Source of the DNA: Phallusia fumigata
Taxonomy: Eukaryota; Chordata; Ascidiacea; Phlebobranchia; Ascidiidae
Assembly: GCA_008931825.1 (NCBI GenBank)
Contig: QXVZ01008006.1
Location: forward strand, 1-25,535
Length of the DNA stretch: 25,535 bases
Reading direction: 5' to 3'
Positions 1 to 9,578 of this stretch are shown one piece after another; within the stretch, counting starts at the first letter, position 1, and the number at the start of each line of letters is the position of its first letter. Made by a program: the position numbers and the translations under genes. The notes beneath the pieces are model-generated. The model was not told the DNA's origin. It worked only from the letters and a program-made list of their open reading frames with translations, and searched no databases.

Positions 1-3000
1 CAGGTGACCAAGCTTCCAGCAGTGAGGTTTGTCTGTGAATGTGATTGTAAAAATTGAATAAAGTCATGTAATTGTAAAAATCGAACAAAGCTATCACTTT
101 TTGTTTGCAGGAACCACAAATCAGTTTAACTTCCACAGAGAACACAAACTCTCTTGGACGATCAAGCCATGTCAGTACACATGAAGTACCAGTTGTACAA
201 AGCCAAATATCACGACCTGGCCTTCGTAAGCCACATTGGGTTCCGGACAAAGAATGCCCTAAATGCACAAAATGTGGAGTTGCCTTTAGTTTTACGAAAC
301 GAAGGTAAAATTTATTTTTAAAAATGTGGTACATTAGTTTTATAAATGCAGTTAAGGAATGTTGACAAAATCCTATGCATTTTGTTTTGCAAAGTAATCC
401 CTGCCATATGGAGGGTGTAGCTTATGGCTTAGCCACAATGAAGTCATGTGATACTCTATCACATTTCTTTTTTTGCAATTGTGTTAGTGCCGTGGCAATG
501 ATAGACTAATTTTATGATACTGTTAATTGCTTGATATTGCACTTATAAAACTAGTTTTGAAAATTTAAATGCTGTTAAATGTGTTGGTACAAAAACATTA
601 TGCTTTGTGTTTAAAAACCATACTAATGATGTTCATATCCAAGCAGTATTTTTTTTTCACAGATTGTTTAATTTAATTTTTTGTTCTATTTTACAAACCT
701 TTTTCTGACAGCCAAATTTCAAAGTCGTTGTTGACACATACCTTTATTTTTTCATAAAAAGCATTAACTTAAATGATAAATTCAGGCCAAATTCAATTCT
801 TTGTTACAGGCACCACTGTCGAGCCTGTGGTCAGGTATTCTGCAGTACGTGCTGTAATGAAAAGTCAAAACTGGAATACATGGATTTCGATGAAGTACGT
901 GTTTGTATATGGTGCTATTCAGCTATACAGCAAGGTATGTTAATTTGCACAAGACTCAATCAATGATCAAGTTTGTTAAGCACCTTGTAAAGAAGTATGT
1001 TAAGGTAAACCTTCTGTGTAATGTTCAAACCACAACAGTGTTGTTTTTCAACTGCATCAGTTTTTGACACAATGTTTTTGCTTTTTTGTTGGTTGTGTAC
1101 ACATGACAACATACAATTTCCCACTTTGCATTGCAGCTGACGCCTTTGCAGAGGCAGCACAAAGAAATCCAGAGCAGCCATCAACATCATCACCTCAAAT
1201 GCCCTCCCCTCCTTCAAGTGGTCCTAGACCTGTATTAAAGCCAAGTGGTGTTGATGGTATTTTCTTACCTATCTTGTTTCAATTTTTTTTAGATAAAACA
1301 CTATGTTATAGTAGTGCATAACCACATTTCCTAAATTTACATTCAGCTAATGGATCTTCCAGTCAAAAAAGTGTTCGGTTTTATGATGGCACAAAGCCTG
1401 ACCACCCTTCGACTTTACCTGACACCCCACCTCTGCCAAGCAGAATGCAAAGGTACAAACTTTTTAGTGTCCTTTATTAGCCTTAAATTGTAAAAGGTTT
1501 CTCATAGCTTCTAACAGGGGTTTTTGAATTTGTTTTGTAGCTGTATGTGCATCGCTATCTGTCTAATACTGACAAAACTTCCTAAAAACTGTTGGTCCAA
1601 AACAGGAACTGTCCTATTTGACTAAGCTCGTAGCATCTTACATTAATACATGGTGCTTCACATTGCATACTCAGGATATTATAACAGCACATTTAAAACT
1701 AAAATATTTTCTTAGTTGACCTATTGAAAAGGTTTGTTTGTATGACAACTCACCAACTACAAAAAGAATGTGTTTATTATTTATTACATCAGAGCTTAGT
1801 CTTTTTAAATCTATTCTTTTCAATGTGCAAAATCCAGTAAATTTTACTTTAGCATTAAGCATTAAAACAATTGGTATTGAATTTTTTTTTTCCTAGTATA
1901 TGAGACCAACACCCATACCACCACTAGTCACAAAGTACATACATTCCCAATTAACAACTTGCAACATGTCAAACTTCAATTACCTGGTTTTACTCCAGGG
2001 ATATTGCTGTGTAAATATGATCTGGTTTTCTAGGGCCAGCAGAATAAAGCAAAGAAATGCATCACAAGATAGACAAGGTTCAGCTTTTCCTCCAGTCATT
2101 GTGGGTGTGTATTTTAGATTGGTTTGGGTTGTTGGTATTGGCTGACATTTATTGATGAACATCACAAACTATACGCAGATACATATGATGACGGAACACT
2201 TGTGATCGAGGAATATCCTGATGAAGCTTTGATTGCAACATTGTTACAACCAGACAATTTGAAACCATTGCGATTTGCCCTTAGCCCGAACCTGTTTGTT
2301 TCTGTTCATCTTTTTAAATGTAAGTTATCTTCATCTTTTAGGTTTCAAGTGCCCTTGCCTGTTTTTATTGTAGGTGTTTTTTACCTAGCTTAAGGGACAG
2401 CAACTCTTCGGCATTAAATGAACCTTTTGCGTCAGTTTTACCAGAAGCATATTACCCACTCTTTTTTACCAACAGCATATTACCCTTTGTCACATTGGTT
2501 ATTATTCTATTAGTGCAATTGAAATACAGCAGCACATGACTTCTGACATTACTTAATGCCAATCATCTGACGTAACCTATAAATGTAAACTTTGGGATCA
2601 TAGTGTAAAAAGGGGAAAAGAATTTAAACAAACATATTATGAACTTTGTTGTTGCAGACCAATCTACACCATGTTATTATTTTGTGTCACATGGCTTGGA
2701 TACAGTCGGCCAAGCTGAAGTGGCCTTTGTCTTTAATGTTGTTGATTCTGCTACCAGTATTCCTACACATGCTTTTACTTTGTTCTCTTACCTTTTTACC
2801 AATTCAAGAAAAGGAAAGGCTGTCCATGCACTTGACTTTGTTCTTGCTACAGACATGTAAGTAGATCCACATTTGGTTTCTTGTGATGAACTGAAGTAAA
2901 CTCTGGTACATAGCTGACATTGAGGTCAGCTAAAAAAGGGATATTTCTTGATCTACATGTAAGTCCATTCCAAACTGTGTGCCAGTATGTATGTAGACAT

Positions 3001-6000
3001 TTTAACAAAAATTTTCCATTTGCAAACAACTTAAGTTTGAATTAGTTGTAGGATTAAAATTAAACAAAACTAATATTTCTGGACAGAAATGTGCAAAATG
3101 TGCTGTTCCTATATAGCTTTACTTTGGTTGCAACTTGCAACATACTTACTGTTTTGTAGTATTTCTTCAGAGGATGCCTTCTTTGGAATGCCAGATATGG
3201 TTGGAATGTTGTTTGTTAGAAAAACCTGCCAAGTTATTGACATTGCTGAAGAAACTGGTATTTTTTAAAACAACATGTTTTTGCATTGTTAGGCAATTGC
3301 ATTAAACAGAGGCGTTTTTCAGAAAACCATTCATGTTACCCATTTGTTTGGCTTGTATTATTTCAAAAAACAAAATATTGGTACTTTGGGATGTAAACAT
3401 CTTAGAAATGTTGTTGTTTGTAATTTCATATCCATGTTTTTGACTTGACATAAAGTCGCACTGCTATCAAATTTGAACAACTAGCTGTGGCAACCACACA
3501 ATATAGTGCACCAACATGGTTAAAAATATTTATTTTGACAAAATGTTTTTGTTTCATTTGAAATGTGAAAAATGTCTAGATTTTAGCATTATAGTAATTA
3601 TGATGTGGAAAGAACCATTGCATTTTATGTCCATACATTTGCATCTTTCACCTTTACCAAATAATTAACAAACTAGTGTTTATCGTTGATTTGTCACTGA
3701 AAAAAAGTTTTTAAAAAGCAGTGTTGTGTTCAATTCAATAGTGTTTAGTTTGTGTCATTATTTACCTTCAGCTCTGAACATTTTCGCAGATGCTTGTTTT
3801 TCATCTCTCACTGTCAAAGCTTCTTCCACTTTGTTTGCTTTGCTGGTGCATAAAGCCGAGAAACCATGGGCAAGCTTATTTCCATCGCGATTGCTAGTGG
3901 GATTGGGAGCATCAACCAAACGTAAGTAAAGTCTGCCTAACTGCAAAATGTCATTCTTGGTTTACAAACTATTTTTTTCTTGTAGAATTTCCATATCCTC
4001 TTGTAAACTCTTTGAAAAGAAGTCCAGTTTACCCGGAGGTTGGAAACACTATTCTGGGAATTCTATGTGATTTCCGAAATTTCAAGTATAAAGTGATAAC
4101 TGTACCTGGCTTGTCCGTTGTGATTCAAGAGAATGGGATTTTGATCAACATACCAGCTAACAGGTGGTTTCAGTTGCTTTGTAATAAACTAAGTTGTAGA
4201 AAGGCTGCTGGCCCAACTAAATGACAACACTGAGGCCATTTGACATATTTTAGCAAGCAAATTTCATTTCCAAAATAAACTTTTTTAGTATATGCATAAA
4301 TATAAATTTTACATGTTAAAAAACTTCACTTCTGCAGCATGCTACTGTGGCATCCGACAAAAACATGTATGTACCTTTGCTCACAACCATTTAACTTGTG
4401 AATGACTTTATCTCAAAGGTTCAATGACATTGTGAAGATTTTAAACAGCTCCAATGAACATGTCCTTGCGCTTGGCTCAGATGCTTTTTCAAATGACAAT
4501 GACCAGTTTCGTTCCCACCTTGTTTCAGTTCAAGATCACTCAAACCTTACCTATCACACTGAAGTGCTCCATAGAGGCAAAGTTGATGTAAGTTTTAAGT
4601 GGATATTTGTGGGTTGGGGGTTGTGGCATACAAACCAAACTTTTTTGTCTCTTGGTATATCCTTCCAGCCAAAATATTTTGTTTGAAAGTGTTCACACAG
4701 TTAGCAAATCACTCTTGCTGTAGCATAATGTTTTTAAATGGAGCTGTGATGTCGTCACCAGAAATAAGTATGTCCTCAAACTAAAGCAGATTGGCACCAA
4801 TGTGTCATTGAAAGTACACAAAAATTATTTTTTAGAATGAGCAAGACCAACCACACCAAACAGGTGCAGCTTTTGTAGTGTTCAATGGCTCATTAAAATC
4901 AGGCCACACCCAACAAGCAAGATGTACCATCGTTGAGGGTATGTCTAAAAACTCAACACTATCATATGTCCGTGTGCTTATCCCAATTGTTTGTAGACGG
5001 GGTAATGGTACAAATCCTACCAGAAAAGATGGCTGCCCTAAAAGAGTCTTTAAGAGCCATGGATGACTTTGTGATTAACTGCAATCAAACAGAACAAGCT
5101 CTGCCACCAACCAGTGGGGTAAGTATTGTGAAATGTCTGATGTGATTACATATTCATGTGGGGACTGATGCCTAATGATTTATGTGAAAAGTCATCATTG
5201 GGCTTTGCTAGATGTCATTGATTTAAAAATTGGACCAACTTTCATGTTTACCCCCGTCATATTAATGTACAAACAATATGTTCAGTTTGCAGCATGTGTT
5301 ATCATATGACTGCTATGCTGTTTAATCGTGCAAACATATTTTATGGGTATTTGCTAGGCAAACATTACGACTTATCCAGAAAGTATTCTTAAGTGGAAAT
5401 AAATTGCACTTAACAGTCTGTTGTGTAAAGTCGTCTCACATTTGTTTTATTCTTAGCGTTTTATTCTGCAGACCGATGGCCCCAAGCAGCCTGGAAAACA
5501 AAGTTGCAATTTTGTGGAGCTGAGATGGGTAGCTGATGACACAAAGTTTAACATTGGGTGGGTTGGCTTGCTCATATAACTTCTTCGTGTTATCAATCAT
5601 AAGAATGGTACAAACACGATGAAGTTGCAAATGCTTTTAATTGCCTGTCAGAGGCCTAAAACATCTGCTTTTCAGGTTGTCTAGTCCCATAGACTTTCTG
5701 TCATTTGAAGGAATTTTGGGTTACAATGTTCAGGGGAAAAGTGAAAAGAAAGGAAAACAGCAACTTCTACGTTGGAATCAGGTAAATACNTGAATGACTT
5801 TATCTCAAAGGTTCAATGACATTGTGAAGATTTTAAACAGCTCCAATGAACATGTCCTTGCGCTTGGCTCAGATGCTTTTTCAAATGACAATGACCGGTT
5901 TCGTTCCCACCTTGTTTCAGTTCAAGATCACTCAAACCTTACCTATCACACTGAAGTGCTCCATAGAGGCAAAGTAGATGTAAGTTTTAAGTGGATACTT

Positions 6001-8638
6001 GTGAGTTGGGGGTTGTGGAATACAAAGCAACTTTTTTGTCTCTTGGTATATCCTCCCAGCCAAAATATTTTATTTGAAAGTGTTCACACAGTTAGCAAAT
6101 CACTCTTGTTGTAGCATAACGTTTTAAAATGGAGCTTTGATGTCATTACAAGAAATAAGTATGTCCTCAAACTAAAGCTGATTGGCGCACCAATGTGCTA
6201 TAGAAAGTACAAAAAAAATATTTTTAGAATGAGCAAGACCAACCACACCAAACAGGTGCAGCTTTTGTAGTGTTCAATGGCTCATTGAAATCAGGCCACA
6301 CCCAACAAGCAAGATGTACCATCGTTGAGGGTATGTCTAAAAATTCAACACTATCATATGTCCGTGTGCTTATCCCAATTGTTTGTAGACGGGGCAATGG
6401 TACAAATCCTACCAGAAAAGATGGCTGCCCTAAAAGAGTCTTTAAGAGCCATGGATGACTTTGTGATTAACTGCAATCAAACAGAACAAGCTCTGCCACC
6501 AACCAGTGGGGTAAGTATTGTGAAATGTCTGATGTGATTACATATTCATGTGGGGACTGATGCCTAATGATTTATGTGAAAAGTCATCATTGGGCTTTGC
6601 TAGATGTCATTGATTTAAAAATTGGACCAACTTTCATGTTTACCCCCGTCATATTAATGTACAAACAATATGTTCAGTTTGCAGCATGTGTTATCATATG
6701 ACTGCTATGCTGTTTAATCGTGCAAACATATTTTATGGTTATTTGCTAGGCAAACATTACGACTTATCCAGAAAGTATTTTTAAGTGGAAATAAATTGCA
6801 CTTAACAGTCTGTTGTGTAAAGTCGTCTCACATTTGTTTTATTCTTAGCGTTTTATTCTGCAGACCGATGGCCCCAAGCAGCCTGGAAAACAAAGTTGCA
6901 ATTTTGTGGAGCTGAGATGGGTAGCTGATGACACAAAGTTTAACATTNATGGTTATTTGCTAGGCAAACATTACGACTTATCCAGAAAGTATTTTTAAGT
7001 GGAAATAAATTGCACTTAACAGTCTGTTGTGTAAAGTCGTCTCACATTTGTTTTATTCTTAGCGTTTTATTCTGCAGACCGATGGCCCCAAGCAGCCTGG
7101 AAAACAAAGTTGCAATTTTGTGGAGCTGAGATGGGTAGCTGATGACACAAAGTTTAACATCGGGTGGGTTGGCCTGCTCATATAACTTCTTCGTGTTATC
7201 ATTCATAAGAATGGTACAAACACGATGAAGTTGCAAATGGTTTTAATTGCCTGTCAGAGGCCTAAAACATCTGCTTTTCAGGTTGTCTAGTCCCATAGAC
7301 TTTCTGTCATTTGAAGGAATTTTGGGTTACAATGTTCAGGGGAAAAGTGAAAAGAAAGGAAAACAGCAACTTCTACGTTGGAATCAGGTAAATACATAAA
7401 CTCAAATCTGCTTTTATTTGTTTGGATGCGACAACTTGCTGTTACAGTAGATTGCCAATTTCCAACGGAGCCATATTTGCAGGTGTTTTTCTTCAAAAGC
7501 ACCGGAGATGTTCTTGACATGAGCAGACTTGCTGAACAAATGGCTGATGGCTGCTTTCAAGCGTTGGTGCCACACATGAAGCTGCTGCGTAGTTCGAAGC
7601 AAAATAAGATTGGAATTCGTTTTACCATTCACCCTGATGACGTAAGCATGATATGAACTAGTTTAGAAACAAGGCACCAAAAGCTACATTATTAACCTTG
7701 TTATAAAGACAGGGACAACGGTCGAGAAACATCTGATCATTGTTGTATGCGATCATTTATTACACACAGTGCTCTTGACGAGCAGCGCCCAACCCGTAAC
7801 CTTACATAATTAGCAACTAATTTTTCGAGAGACTTCCAGAAATATTTGCGAAAACTATGGTTATTTTGGTTCAGTAAAATAAAATTTCTGGCTCCCAGTG
7901 CCCATTATAAATCGCAAAACTCTTGGCTTTGACACCACAAATGTCTTCACACAATCGTGTTTTATGTCGTTTAACAATGGTGCTTGAGTAAAACGTTAAG
8001 AGCAGTGAAACTAATTGGCAAGTGGAAAACGAAAATCTGCCGACGCTAACATAATATTCCAAGACAGAAGGACATGCCAATATTTTTTGGGTATGTCAGC
8101 AACAGGCCAATTGATGGAATTTTGGTGTGAGGGTATTGTCGTTTTTTTTTTGCACAAAATTGTAGTGAACGAAATTTGTGGTGAAGTGATTCGCAAAGTC
8201 ATTTGCGATGCTCTTGGATTTTAACAGTGTTGTTGCATAATATTTGTCTGTGATATTTTTTTGTCAATTGGTTGGTTCNGTGAACGAAATTTGTGGTGAA
8301 GTGATTCGCAAAGTCATTTGCGATGCTCTTGGATTTTAACAGTGTTGTTGCATAATATTTGTCTGTGATATTTTTTTGTCAATTGGTTGGTTCCCACAGA
8401 CCAAATTTGGCATTATAACACTATTACTGTTGTGCGATTTTTTTTCTATTAGGTTGGTTATGCTGTTGGGAGTCAGGGTTTACCTCTGCCTGATGCTTGT
8501 CTAAAAGCACTCGATGACCATTTAATATTTCTTCTGCACGACGCGTCAGCTCACCTTCAATCAGATGACGATGTTGTTGTTTTTGAACTTATATTTTCAG
8601 TTCTTGAGATGCGATCAAGCTGGAGAACCATTCAGTGA
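1..8638 (+). CDS. ZFYVE9: SARA/endofin-type FYVE zinc-finger protein, 3' part (5' end outside window)
   Basis: Early-endosome scaffold that binds PI3P through a FYVE finger and presents receptor Smads to TGF-beta/BMP receptors (known for the vertebrate pair ZFYVE9/ZFYVE16). Exons joined by reading-frame phase: 1-26, 111-304, 810-934, 1137-1256, 1347-1452, 2034-2104, 2179-2319, 2658-2856, 3160-3257, 3772-3921, 3986-4163, 4419-4587, 4836-4938, 4997-5118, 5472-5557, 5676-5781, 7483-7641, 8453-8638 (stop 8636-8638). These give about 778 residues after the left edge. A FYVE finger (WVPD, RRHHCRACG, RVCIWC) comes first, then a proline-rich linker of about 100 residues, then the long SARA C-terminal domain (blocks such as GQAEVAF, KPWASLFPSRLL, LNSSNEHV, FVVFNGSLKSG, PHMKLLR). 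Exons between 4419 and 5781 recur at 5811-7387 through assembly duplication. I cannot place a Smad-binding segment in the linker, so SARA and endofin cannot be told apart; a single ancestral orthologue is likely. The family is certain; the exon at 1-26 and the intron at 1453-2033 are least sure. Confidence 0.93.
111..934 (+). other. FYVE zinc finger coding segment (two exons)
   Basis: The FYVE domain is split by a phase-2 intron (305-809) inside the arginine codon that precedes the HHC motif. The left exon (111-304) ends with WVPD, the first Cys pair (CTKC) and SFTKRR. The right exon (810-934) carries HHCRACG, CSTCC and the closing RVCIWC. All three signature motifs of PI3P-binding FYVE fingers are intact, so endosomal membrane binding is expected. 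The Cys spacing fits the usual eight-ligand, two-zinc arrangement. Confidence 0.95.
1453..2033 (+). other. intron of the ZFYVE gene, with a decoy open frame
   Basis: Exon 1347-1452 ends in phase 2. The acceptor at 1895-1896 would give an immediate stop in that phase, whereas the acceptor ending at 2033 restores the frame and leads into SRIKQR...FPPVIV, which aligns with the start of the SARA C-terminal domain. The open stretch at 1900-2031 is therefore read as intronic. No other feature was recognised. Confidence 0.6.
3258..3771 (+). other. intron of the ZFYVE gene with two in-frame acceptors
   Basis: AT-rich intron with no recognisable element. Two possible 3' splice sites, ending at 3771 and 3789, lie 18 bases apart in the same phase. 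Use of the first adds six residues (ALNIFA) to the protein. The first has the better pyrimidine tract and is used in the gene model. Confidence 0.55.
4399..5555 (+). repeat. first copy of an assembly-duplicated ZFYVE exon block
   Basis: This stretch (exons 4419-4587, 4836-4938, 4997-5118 and most of 5472-5557, with their introns) recurs at 5791-6947 with scattered substitutions and small indels. Exon lengths are identical (169, 103 and 122 bases). Intronic differences outnumber coding ones, as expected for two alleles. It is continuous with the unique upstream exon at 3986-4163 and is the copy that joins correctly on its left. Confidence 0.9.
5790..5790. other. single-N contig junction
   Basis: One N lies just after the donor GTAAATAC of the exon ending at 5781. 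The next base starts a second copy of sequence already present at 4399. It marks the end of one contig and the beginning of an overlapping allelic contig. Confidence 0.92.
5791..6947 (+). repeat. second (allelic) copy of the ZFYVE exon block
   Basis: Contains exons 5811-5979, 6228-6330, 6389-6510 and a truncated 6864-6947, matching 4419-4587, 4836-4938, 4997-5118 and 5472-5555. Visible coding differences from copy 1 include Gln to Arg (NDNDQFR against NDNDRFR) and Val to Ala (DGVMVQ against DGAMVQ), plus synonymous changes. The copy ends at the N at 6948 in mid-exon. Read through the scaffold as given, it would repeat about 130 residues of the protein, which no SARA family member has. Confidence 0.9.
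6948..6948. other. single-N contig junction
   Basis: One N interrupts the exon that starts at 6864. Bases 6949-7161 repeat 6735-6947 with only the last base different, so two overlapping contigs were abutted and not merged. Confidence 0.93.
6949..7387 (+). repeat. third contig: repeat of exons 5472-5557 and 5676-5781
   Basis: The overlap (6949-7161) is followed by unique continuation. Exons 7078-7163 and 7282-7387 match 5472-5557 and 5676-5781 in length (86 and 106 bases) and nearly in sequence. This copy joins directly to the downstream exons at 7483-7641 and 8453-8638, so it is the one physically linked to the 3' end of the gene. Confidence 0.9.
7642..8452 (+). other. last intron of the ZFYVE gene, with contig overlap and inverted repeat
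   Basis: Intron from donor GTAAGC at 7642 to acceptor ending at 8452. It holds an imperfect inverted repeat (7911-7950 against 8168-8209) and an unmerged contig overlap: 8165-8278 is repeated exactly at 8280-8393 around the N at 8279. The true intron is therefore about 115 bases shorter than shown. Confidence 0.8.
8165..8393 (+). repeat. unmerged 114-base contig overlap around N at 8279
   Basis: The 114 bases at 8165-8278 and 8280-8393 are the same, separated only by the single N. This is an assembly join and not a biological tandem repeat. Confidence 0.93.
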
Positions 8639-8727
8639 AACATACAATTCCCAGTTTGTTTTGTTGATTTTACGAGTTGAGTTTCATGTTCACTACTTTA
8701 GTGTGTTGCCGGTTGTGTTAGTATGAG

Positions 8728-8733
8728 AATAAA
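8728..8733 (+). terminator. poly(A) signal AATAAA of the ZFYVE gene
   Basis: A canonical AATAAA lies 90 bases after the stop codon, the first on the + strand after the stop. The 3' UTR would be about 110 bases. Confidence 0.7.
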
Positions 8734-8738
8734 CTATC

Positions 8739-9474
8739 ACGTGTAATTGGTGCAAAAAATAATTTACCGCCACATAACCTTTTAAAATACATTTTTCTTC
8801 TTTCTTGTGAATACATACGTTCGTCTGTTTTCAGTTTTTTGTCATGTATTGTGGTTGAATCTATCAGTGGTTGCAGTTCGTTCGTTGTCCTTGATCATAA
8901 AGTGCTTGGTGAGAAGTTTTTCTGCCTGTTTAAAGTATTTCGGTCGAATTTTACTTTGTTCTGTTTCTTGTATTCTCCAGATTTATAAATTTTGTCGAAT
9001 ATGCACGTCTTTGTTGCTTTGGTTACAGTATACCCAAGTAAGATCGAGCTCGGGTAAAAAGGCGAAGGCACCCACCAACTCATTCTGTTGGACAACACGA
9101 GTCGTTGGGTTCATAGCATGTTTTTGTACATGCAATGAACGTCTCATTTTGTGCTTATCATTTCGAAAACAAAACGAAGTTCTGCCTTTTGCTGGGGATT
9201 GTCGATAAACACGTAATTAGTTAATGTATCGAAAAGTTTTTTTTAGCAAACTGTAAGTTAGCCTGAAATAGTTTGATGAAGTGTAACAACAAACATTTTT
9301 TTGCAGTTATAACTGGGATAATAATCTCAAAACGTTGTAGTTTGAGTCTTAAGTGTTTTGCAGTTGAAATTGATCTTACTGATCTCCACCGATGATATAA
9401 AAAAAAACTATGAAAAGGTCATTAAAAAATCTGACCTCCACTGATATCTATGGATGAGTTATGATTTTTATTAA
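8739..9474. other. intergenic region between ZFYVE and BBS5
   Basis: No gene recognised. An open frame at 8807-9208 (+) is rich in Cys, Leu and Phe and looks like chance. Two similar 16-base stretches near 9377 and 9431 (TGATCTCCACCGATGAT and TGACCTCCACTGATAT) form an imperfect direct repeat. The right part should contain the BBS5 promoter. Confidence 0.5.
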
Positions 9475-9488
9475 ATTCTCACGGCAAC
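9475..9488 (+). promoter_or_regulatory. candidate RFX X-box upstream of BBS5
   Basis: ATTCTC-AC-GGCAAC resembles the X-box (GTTNCC-AT-GGNAAC) bound by RFX factors in promoters of ciliary genes. The right half-site is perfect; the left matches at four of six positions. It lies about 90 bases before the BBS5 start codon, the usual position of X-boxes in bbs genes of other animals. This is motif matching only, and the degenerate left half limits confidence. Confidence 0.35.
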
Positions 9489-9578
9489 AACAGATGCCGA
9501 ATCAAACAAAATATTTAGCCGCTTTTTATATTTTGGTTTACACACTAGATTTCTGTTCGAGGTCAACTTAAAGGAAGT

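Noticed and set aside
1900-2145. Open frame with PPLVTK-like residues that resembles part of the SARA linker
   Set aside because: It cannot be joined in phase to the preceding exon (immediate stop), while the acceptor at 2033 can. Read as intron.
4399-6947. True biological tandem exon duplication in the SARA-like gene
   Set aside because: The copy boundaries coincide with single Ns, and the same pattern recurs at five joins in the window.
8807-9208. 133-codon + strand open frame
   Set aside because: Composition dominated by Leu, Cys, Phe and Ser; no domain; lies in the intergenic region after a poly(A) signal.
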